DNA from: CAMEON01 sp045128275
GTDB taxonomy: Bacteria > Bacillota > Clostridia > Oscillospirales > CAG-272
Reading direction: 5' to 3'
NCBI GenBank assembly: GCA_045128275.1
Contig: JBGVRH010000083.1
Coordinates: 1-13,481, forward strand
Length of the DNA stretch: 13,481 nucleotides
Below the pieces are notes generated by a model that was not told the DNA's origin, did not search any database, and saw only the letters and a list, made by a program, of their open reading frames with translations. Below, one piece after another: positions 1-5,742 of the stretch. The translations under genes were made by a program, and so were the position numbers. Within the stretch, counting starts at the first letter, position 1. Each line of letters starts with the position of its first letter.

Positions 1-14
1 ATAGACAGTAAGCC

Positions 15-40
15 CACAGTCGCTTTGCTCGGCGGCTGTG
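15..40 (+). other. stem-loop in ferredoxin leader
   Basis: Nine-base arms at 15-23 (CACAGTCGC) and 32-40 (GCGGCTGTG) pair with one G-T wobble. No T-run follows, so it is not a standard terminator. It lies 16 bases before the ferredoxin ribosome binding site and may be a 5' leader or mRNA-stabilising hairpin. The promoter would lie to the left of the window. Confidence 0.4.
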
Positions 41-68
41 TGCAAATACTTATTTGGAGGACACGATA

Positions 69-239
69 ATGGCATACAAGATTAGCGATGATTGCATCTC
101 CTGCGGCGCTTGCGCTGAGAACTGCCCCACCGAGGCTATCTTCGAGGCTGACGGCAAGTACGAGATCGACGCTGACAAGTGCATCGACTGCGGCTCTTGC
201 GCAGACGCTTGCCCCGTTGAGGCTCCCAAGGCTGAGTAA
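69..239 (+). CDS. 2[4Fe-4S] clostridial-type ferredoxin
   Basis: A 56-residue acidic electron carrier of the cytoplasm. In the family it shuttles low-potential electrons between oxidoreductases such as pyruvate:ferredoxin oxidoreductase and hydrogenase. Two Cys clusters are visible: C9-x2-C12-x2-C15-x3-C19-P and C38-x2-C41-x2-C44-x3-C48-P. Each motif supplies three ligands to one cubane and one to the other. The length is that of the classic clostridial protein. The ATG at 69 is chosen because GGAGG at 56-60 sits 8 bases upstream; the in-frame TTG at 54 overlaps that site. The gene is followed by a strong terminator, so it is probably monocistronic or last in its operon. The family is near certain; the redox partner cannot be told from here. 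Confidence 0.96.
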   Translation: MAYKISDDCISCGACAENCPTEAIFEADGKYEIDADKCIDCGSCADACPVEAPKAE

Positions 240-262
240 TTCAACCGCGCGGATCAATCCGT

Positions 263-320
263 AACAACACTCCCGATCTCACCGTCGCATTTGGGCGGGA
301 GGTCGGGAGTTGTTGTTTTT
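263..320 (+). terminator. intrinsic terminator after ferredoxin
   Basis: An imperfect hairpin of about 18 base pairs. The left arm at 263-280 (AACAACACTCCCGATCTC) pairs with the right arm at 299-317, with an unpaired base on one side and few mismatches. It ends in GTTGTTTTT. The T-run stops only about 5 bases before the Shine-Dalgarno of the next gene, so read-through could feed that gene. Confidence 0.8.
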
Positions 321-336
321 CATGAAAGGAGTTACC

Positions 337-1041
337 ATGAATCTCATCGCGTATCTGAAAAACGCCGTTTACCCCAACACGGGTACCCCCGTCATCGCTT
401 TTCTGGGGGACAGCGTCACCCACGGTGCCTTTGAGTGCATCCAGGGGAACACCGCGGGCTGTATCTTTGATTTCGATGCCGTCTACCACGAAAGACTGCG
501 GCGAATGCTGCTGACCGTCAATTCCTGGCTGCCCGTCAGCATCATCAACGCGGGCGTGGCGGGGGACAACGCGCCCATGGCTCTGAACCGCCTGGAGCGG
601 GACGTGATATTCCATAAGCCCCATATCTGCGTGGTGAATTTCTGCCTCAACGACCTCTCCGAGACCGTAGAGGAGTACACCGCCGCCCTGCGGGAGATCT
701 TCACCCGTCTGATCGCTGCGGAGATCCGCCCCATCCTCCTGACCCCCAGTATGCTCAATACCTACGTCCACCCCGACACCATTCCCATGTACAAGGACTT
801 CGCCGCCGTCACCGCCGCCTGGCACCAAAGCGGCTATATGGATACCTACGTGGAAGCCGCGAAAGCCCTGGCCGCCGAGCTGGGGGTAGCCGTGGCCGAT
901 GCCTACGCCAAGTGGAAGACCCTGGAGGCCGAGGGCATGGACGTGACCGAAAATCTGGCCAATTACATCAACCATCCCTCCAGAGAGCTGCACCGGATCT
1001 TTGCCGACGTGCTGTTTGAGACGCTGGACGGGGAAGTATGA
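337..1041 (+). CDS. SGNH/GDSL-family hydrolase
   Basis: A 234-residue protein of the SGNH hydrolase family, whose members are esterases, lipases or carbohydrate deacetylases. Block I is G24-D25-S26 in FLGDSVTHG, with S26 as the predicted nucleophile. Block II is the Gly of AGVAGDN (residues 72-78), block III is N105 in FCLND, and block V carries H213 in INHPSRELH. The Asp usually three residues before the catalytic His is not obvious here: Y210 and N212 flank that position. The enzyme may use a Ser-His dyad or a variant. There is no signal peptide, so it is probably cytoplasmic. The ATG at 337 follows AAAGGAG at 325-331; the in-frame ATG at 322 has no such site. No promoter is visible between it and the ferredoxin terminator. 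Substrate unknown. Confidence 0.85.
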   Translation: MNLIAYLKNAVYPNTGTPVIAFLGDSVTHGAFECIQGNTAGCIFDFDAVYHERLRRMLLTVNSWLPVSIINAGVAGDNAPMALNRLERDVIFHKPHICVVNFCLNDLSETVEEYTAALREIFTRLIAAEIRPILLTPSMLNTYVHPDTIPMYKDFAAVTAAWHQSGYMDTYVEAAKALAAELGVAVADAYAKWKTLEAEGMDVTENLANYINHPSRELHRIFADVLFETLDGEV

Positions 1042-1211
1042 AGTAATAAGTAATAGTGAATAGTGAATAGGTGAGGAGGGAAACCTTCGGTTTCCTTCTT
1101 TTCGATCAAAAATGGACAGATCCGAAGGATCTGCACCTCCACTCTTCACTTTTCACTCTTCACTTTTCACTTCAAATTTGGGTTTATCGCAGAGCGACAA
1201 ACCCAAATTTG
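1040..1211 (+). repeat. foldback (MITE-like) intergenic repeat
   Basis: Begins within the stop codon of the SGNH gene. The left arm (1040-1077) is rich in AGTGAATAGTGAATAG units; the right arm (1134-1173) holds CACTTTTCACTCTTCAC units that are its imperfect inverse. Two perfect 7-bp hairpins lie inside: GGAAACC/GGTTTCC at 1079-1095 and CAGATCC/GGATCTG at 1117-1133. The right edge is a perfect 13-bp hairpin, CAAATTTGGGTTT (1173-1185) with AAACCCAAATTTG (1199-1211). That end sequence recurs at 9363-9376 and 11672-11684. There is no coding content, so this looks like a non-autonomous dispersed element. Confidence 0.7.
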
Positions 1212-1257
1212 AATTCCTTTTCCACAAATTCCCACCGCCTCAATCCCCGCGAAGGGG

Positions 1258-1286
1258 TTGACATTTCTCCAAAAAAATGGTATAGT
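1258..1286 (+). promoter_or_regulatory. sigma-A promoter for GH25 lipoprotein
   Basis: TTGACA at 1258-1263, a 17-base spacer, then TATAGT at 1281-1286, about 30 bases before the start codon. The Shine-Dalgarno CAGGAG is at 1305-1310. It lies just to the right of the foldback repeat, so the downstream gene appears independent of the SGNH gene. Confidence 0.85.
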
Positions 1287-1315
1287 ATACACAATCTGAT
1301 CCATCAGGAGAATCC

Positions 1316-3067
1316 ATGAAGCTCAAACATATTCTGCCACCCCTGGCCGCTGTTCTGCTGGCCTTTTTGTGCGGCTGTGATGCCGCACCGTCCGAGCCTT
1401 TGCCCGAAAGCGACACCCTCCCCGTGACCGAGGAGACTTCCGCGACGGAGGACACGACCTCGCCCGAGACCGAGACAGAGACCGAAGCCCACGTCCACGT
1501 CCTCACCGAGACGGTCACCCCGCCTACCTGCGAATCCGAGGGCTACACCCGCCTGTCCTGCGATTGCGGCTATACATACAACACCGACCACACCCCGCCC
1601 ACGGGTCACACTCTGACCGAGACGGTCACCCCGCCCACCTGCGAGGCCGAGGGCTACACCCGTCTGACCTGCGCCTGCGGCTATACGTACGATACAGACC
1701 ATACCCCGCCTACGGGTCACACCTTCACCGAGACGGCCATCCCGCCTACCTGCGAGACCGAGGGCTACACCCGCCTCACCTGCGATTGCGGCTATACGTA
1801 CGACACCACCCACACCCCGCCCACGGGTCACACCCTTACCGAGACGGTCATCCCGCCCGCCTGCGAGACCGAGGGCTACACCCGTCTGACCTGCGATTGC
1901 GGTTATACATATGACACTGACCACACCCCGCCCACAGGTCATACCCTGACCGAGACGGTCACCCCGCCCACTTGCGAGACCGAAGGCTACACCCGTCACA
2001 CCTGTGCCTGCGGCTACACCTTCGGTACCCATCACATCCCTCCCATCGGCCACGACTTCACCGTGACCGTCACGGCCCCTACCTGCACCGAGGCGGGCTA
2101 CACCCACTACCAATGCAGGGCCTGCTCCCAAGCTTACGATACCGACCGTGTCCCTCCCATAGGCCATGCCAATGCCACCGCGACACGCTTCTACCCCACC
2201 ATCCACCGCGACGGCTACACCCTCCATACCTGCCCTGACTGCGGGTACAGCTACGAGGATAGCTTGATCCGGTACACCGATATCGTCACGGGGGCCTACG
2301 TGGACAGCACCGATGTCCTCATGCAGGGCATCGACACTTCCAAGTGGAACCACAAATACGGCGCGTCTCTGGAGGATATCAAGCCTCTGGACTGGGAAGC
2401 CTTGAAGGCGGCGGGCATGGACTTCGTCATCCTCAAGGCCGGCTCTTCCAACGGGATCGACCCCGCCTTTGAGCCGGACTACCGCGATGCCAAGGCCGCG
2501 GGACTCCAGGTGGGGGCTTACTTCTACACCTACTCCACCACGGCGGAGGATACCCTGGCCGATGCCGAGATGCTTCTCTCATGGCTGGAGGGGAAGCAGT
2601 TCGAGCTGCCCATCTACTTCGATGCCGAGGACGCTACCCTCATGGCCCTGGACGGTGAGATCCTGACTACCCTGTGCAAGACCTTCGTGGGCAGACTCCA
2701 GGAGGCGGGCTACTATGCCGCCCTCTACACCAATACCGAGTGGCTGTACAATCTCCTGGACACCGAGTGGGTCAAGGCCAACCTGGACGTATGGTACGCC
2801 CGCTACACCGCCGCCCTCCCCGAGGGGCAGGAGCATTTTTCTCCCACCGACAGGGACTTCGCGTGGAAGGACGGCACCGCCTACAAGCCGGGGGAGACCG
2901 ACAAGCGCTTCGGCCTCTGGCAGTACACCGACAACGGCGGGGTCGAGGGCTTCCGCTACCCCTTTGATTTCAATTTCGCCTTCAAGGACTACAAGGCGAT
3001 CATGATGAAATGGGGGCTCAACGGCTACGGGATGCCGAATCCTCTGCCCGAATCCTCCATAGTGTGA
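1316..3067 (+). CDS. GH25 lysozyme-like lipoprotein with tandem Cys repeats
   Basis: A 583-residue exported lipoprotein. Residues 1-21 form a signal peptide ending in a lipobox (L18-C-G-C21), so C21 should be lipidated. A Thr/Glu-rich linker follows (about 30-58). Seven tandem repeats run from about 60 to 315, mostly 37 residues of the form GHTLTETV-PPTCE-EGYTR-TC-CGYTYDT. Each normally holds one Cys after PP(T/A) and a later C-x-C; the last two are degenerate. The C-terminal part (about 335-560) is a glycoside hydrolase family 25 domain with G338-I-D-T-S and D436-A-E438 matching the acidic active-site residues. GH25 enzymes cleave the N-acetylmuramic acid to N-acetylglucosamine bond of peptidoglycan, which suggests wall remodelling from the membrane face. 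ATG with CAGGAG 5 bases upstream. The function of the repeats is not known to me. Confidence 0.93.
   Translation: MKLKHILPPLAAVLLAFLCGCDAAPSEPLPESDTLPVTEETSATEDTTSPETETETEAHVHVLTETVTPPTCESEGYTRLSCDCGYTYNTDHTPPTGHTLTETVTPPTCEAEGYTRLTCACGYTYDTDHTPPTGHTFTETAIPPTCETEGYTRLTCDCGYTYDTTHTPPTGHTLTETVIPPACETEGYTRLTCDCGYTYDTDHTPPTGHTLTETVTPPTCETEGYTRHTCACGYTFGTHHIPPIGHDFTVTVTAPTCTEAGYTHYQCRACSQAYDTDRVPPIGHANATATRFYPTIHRDGYTLHTCPDCGYSYEDSLIRYTDIVTGAYVDSTDVLMQGIDTSKWNHKYGASLEDIKPLDWEALKAAGMDFVILKAGSSNGIDPAFEPDYRDAKAAGLQVGAYFYTYSTTAEDTLADAEMLLSWLEGKQFELPIYFDAEDATLMALDGEILTTLCKTFVGRLQEAGYYAALYTNTEWLYNLLDTEWVKANLDVWYARYTAALPEGQEHFSPTDRDFAWKDGTAYKPGETDKRFGLWQYTDNGGVEGFRYPFDFNFAFKDYKAIMMKWGLNGYGMPNPLPESSIV
1493..2260 (+). 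repeat. 111-bp tandem repeats within GH25 gene
   Basis: About seven in-frame copies of a 111-base (37-codon) unit. Copies 1-5 are very similar at the DNA level, sharing runs such as CGAGACGGTCACCCCGCC and GAGGGCTACACCCG. Copy 6 has 38 codons and copy 7 has drifted. Such high nucleotide identity invites copy-number change by recombination. Confidence 0.9.
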
Positions 3068-3074
3068 AAAGTGA

Positions 3075-3106
3075 GTGCCGTTCTCCCCGAGCGGCACCTT
3101 TTCTTT
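3075..3106 (+). terminator. intrinsic terminator after GH25 gene
   Basis: Stem GTGCCG (3075-3080) with CGGCAC (3092-3097) around an 11-base loop, followed by CTTTTCTTTG. It lies 7 bases after the stop codon. The stem is short but well placed before the next promoter. Confidence 0.65.
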
Positions 3107-3141
3107 GTGCAAAATTCCCCGAAAAACTTTCGGAAAATCCC

Positions 3142-3170
3142 TTGACAAAATCCGCGAACTATGCTATAAT
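3142..3170 (+). promoter_or_regulatory. sigma-A promoter for tRNA-Thr pair
   Basis: TTGACA at 3142-3147, a 17-base spacer and a perfect TATAAT at 3165-3170. The first tRNA begins 22 bases after the -10 box. Full consensus fits a highly expressed stable RNA. Confidence 0.92.
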
Positions 3171-3191
3171 ATGCAAGTCGCGTGAAAGCGT

Positions 3192-3267
3192 GCTGATATA
3201 GCTCAGTCGGTAGAGCACCTCATTGGTAATGAGGAGGTCATCAGTTCGAATCTGATTATCAGCTCCA
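3192..3267 (+). tRNA. tRNA-Thr(GGT), copy 1
   Basis: A 76-base tRNA with encoded CCA. The acceptor stem GCTGATA pairs with TATCAGC, the D arm is GCTC/GAGC, the T arm is ATCAG-TTCGAAT-CTGAT, and the discriminator is T. The anticodon stem CCTCA/TGAGG is fully paired around the loop TTGGTAA, giving anticodon GGT, which reads ACC and ACU threonine codons. All canonical arms are intact. Confidence 0.97.
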
Positions 3268-3270
3268 TAT

Positions 3271-3300
3271 CCGAGTCCGTTCCAATCGGGACGGATTCGG
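3271..3300 (+). other. strong hairpin between the two tRNAs
   Basis: Arms 3271-3283 (CCGAGTCCGTTCC) and 3288-3300 (GGGACGGATTCGG) pair over 13 bp with two G-T wobbles around an AATC loop. There is no T-run, so it is not an obvious terminator. It lies 3 bases after the CCA end of copy 1 and may guide processing of the two-tRNA precursor. Confidence 0.6.
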
Positions 3301-3312
3301 TATGAGCGACAC

Positions 3313-3388
3313 GCTGATATAGCTCAGTCGGTAGAGCACCTCCTTGGTAATGAGGAGGTCATCAGTTCGAATCTGATTATCAGCTCCA
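3313..3388 (+). tRNA. tRNA-Thr(GGT), copy 2, variant anticodon stem
   Basis: A 76-base copy identical to the first tRNA except for one base: position 31 is C instead of A (CCTCC for CCTCA). The last anticodon-stem pair, 31-39, becomes a C-T (C-U) mismatch next to the loop. Anticodon GGT, the T arm, the acceptor stem and the encoded CCA are unchanged. It follows copy 1 after a 45-base spacer and ends at a strong terminator, so both are probably made from one transcript. Copy 2 could be functional, slightly impaired or decaying; sequence alone cannot tell. Confidence 0.9.
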
Positions 3389-3392
3389 AAAG

Positions 3393-3418
3393 CCCGAGGG
3401 TAACACCTCGGGTTTTTG
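3393..3418 (+). terminator. intrinsic terminator after tRNA-Thr pair
   Basis: CCCGAGG (3393-3399) pairs with CCTCGGG (3406-3412) around a 6-base loop and is followed by TTTTTG. It lies 4 bases after the CCA of copy 2. Confidence 0.92.
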
Positions 3419-3452
3419 TGTGAAAAAAGCAAAAGAATTTTTTAAAAACCTA

Positions 3453-3481
3453 TTGACAAAACCGAGAAAATCGGGTATTAT
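3453..3481 (+). promoter_or_regulatory. sigma-A promoter for rpsU
   Basis: TTGACA at 3453-3458, a 17-base spacer and TATTAT at 3476-3481. The implied leader is about 80-85 bases long. It contains a possible hairpin with TTGCCGA (3493-3499) pairing with TCGGCAA (3528-3534). Confidence 0.85.
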
Positions 3482-3570
3482 ATGCAAAGAGTTTGCCGAG
3501 TGGCAAGCGGAATCTTTCTGTAAACCGTCGGCAACTATCTCCGGCGTATGCGAGGGGAGGGAAAAAAGTC

Positions 3571-3747
3571 ATGGCAGAAGTCAAGGTAAAAGAGGGCGAG
3601 TCTCTGGACAGTGCTCTCCGTCGCTTCAAGCGTCAGTGCGCACGGTCGAACATCCTGACCGATCTTCGCAAGCGTGAGTACTACGAGAAGCCCAGCGTCA
3701 AGCGCAAGAAGAAGTCTGAAGCAGCACGCAAGAGAAAGTACAAGTAA
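3571..3747 (+). CDS. rpsU: 30S ribosomal protein S21
   Basis: A 58-residue, highly basic protein matching bacterial S21, which sits on the 30S platform near the anti-Shine-Dalgarno end of 16S rRNA and helps initiation. The recognisable pattern is an N-terminal VKVKEGESLDSALRRFKRQC, then RSNILTDLRKREYYEKPS, then a Lys/Arg-rich tail ending KRKYK. Length is usual for Firmicutes. The ATG at 3571 follows a purine-rich GAGGGGAGGG at 3552-3561. The reading frame stays open upstream, but that part overlaps the structured leader and is not conserved-looking. Its own promoter and terminator make it a single-gene unit between the tRNAs and a membrane protein gene. Confidence 0.97.
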   Translation: MAEVKVKEGESLDSALRRFKRQCARSNILTDLRKREYYEKPSVKRKKKSEAARKRKYK

Positions 3748-3759
3748 TTGTATGCAAAG

Positions 3760-3786
3760 AACCACCCGTGATTGGGTGGTTTTTTG
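3760..3786 (+). terminator. intrinsic terminator after rpsU
   Basis: AACCACCC (3760-3767) pairs with GGGTGGTT (3774-3781) around GTGATT and runs into a T-tract ending TTTTG. It lies 12 bases after the rpsU stop codon. Confidence 0.93.
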
Positions 3787-3819
3787 TATTTTGACAGACC
3801 GACAATTTTGGGTTTTCTC

Positions 3820-3848
3820 TTGACATTTCCCGCGAATGGGTGTATAAT
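3820..3848 (+). promoter_or_regulatory. sigma-A promoter for small membrane protein
   Basis: TTGACA at 3820-3825, a 17-base spacer and TATAAT at 3843-3848. The leader contains an 18-base palindrome, GATTGGATCCATCCAATC at 3867-3884, which would form a tight hairpin or could be an operator. Confidence 0.9.
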
Positions 3849-3912
3849 GACCCGTAAGCGAAAGCTGATTGGATCCATCCAATCGCGTGTATTCATATAG
3901 GAGGATACTATC

Positions 3913-4155
3913 ATGGACATCTTGAAGAAGATCTTTCCCCTGTCCTTCCGTTTCACGGGTTCGGTTTCGAATCTGGTGATCGGAGTCATTATCTACCTGG
4001 CGGCCTCTGCCGTTCTCGGCGTGCTTCTGGGCTTCGTGGGCCAGTTGCCCCTCATGAAGCTGGTGGCCGATCTGATCTCTAGCCTGGTGGATCTCTACTC
4101 CACGGGCGGCATCGTGATCATGTTCCTCTATCACTTCAACGTGCTGAAGGACTGA
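3913..4155 (+). CDS. small two-helix membrane protein, unknown function
   Basis: An 80-residue protein of unknown role. Visible features are a short N-terminal amphipathic segment (MDILKKIFPLSF), a hydrophobic helix at about 20-42 (LVIGVIIYLAASAVLGVLLG) and a second hydrophobic stretch at about 46-75 ending FLYHFNVLKD. The pattern resembles a small membrane protein that recurs in Clostridia genomes, but I cannot name the family with certainty. The start is firm: AGGAGG at 3899-3904 lies 8 bases before the ATG. A consensus promoter and a downstream terminator suggest a well-expressed single-gene unit. Confidence 0.8.
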   Translation: MDILKKIFPLSFRFTGSVSNLVIGVIIYLAASAVLGVLLGFVGQLPLMKLVADLISSLVDLYSTGGIVIMFLYHFNVLKD

Positions 4156-4170
4156 CCTTCCATCACGAAT

Positions 4171-4203
4171 GGGTCGCCGTTTCCCTCGGCGGCCCCGTTT
4201 TTT
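4171..4203 (+). terminator. intrinsic terminator after small membrane protein
   Basis: GGGTCGCCG (4171-4179) pairs with CGGCGGCCC around TTTCCCT, with one T-G pair, and is followed by CGTTTTTT. It ends about 20 bases before the MATE gene start. No separate promoter is evident for MATE, so MATE may be expressed by read-through. Confidence 0.85.
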
Positions 4204-4224
4204 ACGCAAAGGAAACAAAAATCC

Positions 4225-5664
4225 ATGAAAAAGCTTCAACTCGTCAAGGACCGCTCCTTCTATAAGGCCTTTTTCTCCATCTGGTTGGTGCTGGTCCTCC
4301 ACAATATCATTACCCTGGGCGTCAACCTCCTGGACAACGTCATGGTCAGCGCCTACAGTGAGGCCGCCATGGCGGGAGTCAGCGCGGTCAATCAGGTGCA
4401 GTTCCTCTTCCAGCAGCTCATGCTGGGGGCGGGAGATGCCGCCGTGGTGCTGGGCAGCCAGTACTGGGGGCAGAAGCGCACCGGACCCATCAAGCGCATT
4501 GCCGTGGGCGCACTCCTTCTGGGCGCGCTCCTCTCCCTCACGTTCTTCACGGTCTCGGCCATTGCCCCCGCCGCCGTGGTCTCCCTGTTCACCGACGATC
4601 CCGCCATCCACGCCGCAGGGGTGGAGTATTTGCGGATCATGAAGTATTCCTTCCTGGTCTTCGCCCTCACCAACCTCCTGCTTTCGGTGCTGCGCAGTGT
4701 GGAAACGGTGCGCATCGGCTTCTGGGTCTCGGTCTCTACCCTGCTGGTCAACGGCGGCCTCAACTACCTCCTCATCGAGGGCCGCTGGGGCTTCCCCCGC
4801 ATGGGTGTTACGGGAGCCGCCATTGCCACCCTGGCGGCGCGGATCGTGGAGCTGGTTGTGGTCATGGTCTACATACTCTGCATCGACAAAAAGCTTTCCT
4901 GGCGCATCCGTGATTTCTTTACCTGGGACAAGGTGCTGGCGAAGGACTACCTCAAGCTGGTACGATCCTTCCTGCTGACCTCCCTCCTCTTCGGCGGGGC
5001 GGTCATGCTCCAGACCGTCATCCTGGGCCACATGGAGGAGACGGGCGGGGGAGGCTCCACCATCGCCGCCAACTCCATTGCCTCTACCCTCTACCAGATG
5101 CTCAAGGTCGCCATCGTGGGTGCCTCCTCGGCGGCGGCGGTGCTGATCGGCAAAGCCATAGGAAGCGGGAGGATGGAGGATATCAAGTCCTACGCCCAGA
5201 CCCTCCAGCTCATGTTCGTGGGCATCGGTGTCTGTACCTCCACCACCCTGTTCCTCCTCCGTGCCCCCATCGTAGGCCTCTACGCCGCCATCTCCCCCGA
5301 CCTCTCGGCGGAGACCGCGCAAATGGCTCTGGATTTTCTGGCCGTCCTCTGCGTGACGGGCTTCGGCACCGCCTACCAGATGCCTGTGGCCACGGGTATC
5401 ATCCGAGGCGGCGGCGACGCGAGATTCGTCCTCATCAACGATCTCATCAGCATCTGGGGCATCGTCCTCCCCGTCTCCTTCCTGGCGGCCTTCGTCTTCA
5501 AGTGGCCTCCCGTGGCCGTCATCGCCTGCCTCAACGCCGACCAGGTCTTCAAGTGCGGCGCGGCGGGCATCAAGGTGAATCGGTATACCTGGATGAAGAA
5601 GCTGACCCGCAGGGATAAAGCGAACGAAACCGCCGAAGAAGCCATAAAGGAACTCACGGAGTGA
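4225..5664 (+). CDS. MATE-family efflux transporter
   Basis: A 479-residue polytopic membrane protein of the MATE family, which exports drugs or metabolites in exchange for Na+ or H+. The two-lobe pattern is visible. The N-terminal lobe has LGVNLLDNVMVSAYSEAAMAGVS followed by VQFLFQQLMLGAGDAAVVLGSQYWGQ (about 30-82). The C-terminal lobe has STIAANSIASTLYQML and AVLIGKAIGSGR (about 280-320) and MPVATGIIRGGGDARF (about 387-402). About twelve hydrophobic segments fit the family, and the length is normal. It ends in a charged cytoplasmic tail. AAAGGAAA at 4208-4215 precedes the ATG. The substrate is unknown; a NorM/DinF-like label is all the sequence supports. Confidence 0.93.
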   Translation: MKKLQLVKDRSFYKAFFSIWLVLVLHNIITLGVNLLDNVMVSAYSEAAMAGVSAVNQVQFLFQQLMLGAGDAAVVLGSQYWGQKRTGPIKRIAVGALLLGALLSLTFFTVSAIAPAAVVSLFTDDPAIHAAGVEYLRIMKYSFLVFALTNLLLSVLRSVETVRIGFWVSVSTLLVNGGLNYLLIEGRWGFPRMGVTGAAIATLAARIVELVVVMVYILCIDKKLSWRIRDFFTWDKVLAKDYLKLVRSFLLTSLLFGGAVMLQTVILGHMEETGGGGSTIAANSIASTLYQMLKVAIVGASSAAAVLIGKAIGSGRMEDIKSYAQTLQLMFVGIGVCTSTTLFLLRAPIVGLYAAISPDLSAETAQMALDFLAVLCVTGFGTAYQMPVATGIIRGGGDARFVLINDLISIWGIVLPVSFLAAFVFKWPPVAVIACLNADQVFKCGAAGIKVNRYTWMKKLTRRDKANETAEEAIKELTE

Positions 5665-5703
5665 TCCCCAAAACGCCCTCGGGCGGTATCCGTCGAAAAA
5701 AAC

Positions 5704-5742
5704 ATCCACCGTAAGGTTTATCCATACGGTGGATTACTTTTT
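5704..5742. terminator. bidirectional terminator between convergent genes
   Basis: Ten-bp perfect stem ATCCACCGTA (5704-5713) with TACGGTGGAT (5725-5734). On the + strand it is followed by TACTTTTTTATT, serving the MATE gene. On the - strand the run of A at 5695-5702 reads as T8, serving the kinase-like gene that stops at 5742. Confidence 0.9.

Noticed and set aside
15..40. Riboswitch or T-box in the ferredoxin leader
   Set aside because: Only a single 9-bp hairpin is visible and no conserved riboswitch core is recognisable in the 68 bases present.
54..68. Upstream TTG start for the ferredoxin
   Set aside because: It overlaps the Shine-Dalgarno GGAGG; the ATG at 69 has correct spacing and gives the family's usual N-terminus.
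1493..2260. Regular repeats as a CRISPR array
   Set aside because: The unit is 111 bases with no distinct unique spacers, stays in frame and encodes protein repeats.
1304..2353. A 349-codon repetitive frame antisense to the GH25 gene
   Set aside because: Its repeats simply mirror the 111-base tandem repeats of the lipoprotein gene, which has a promoter, lipobox and GH25 domain on the + strand.
3313..3388. tRNA-Thr copy 2 as a pseudogene
   Set aside because: Only one base differs and all other features, including CCA and the T arm, are intact, so I kept it as a tRNA with a note.
3535..5709. A 724-codon open frame on the - strand opposite MATE, rpsU and the small membrane protein
   Set aside because: It runs antisense to three well-supported genes and across promoters and terminators. 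Its product is rich in Gly, His, Asp and Glu with low complexity, the usual shadow of GC-biased codons.
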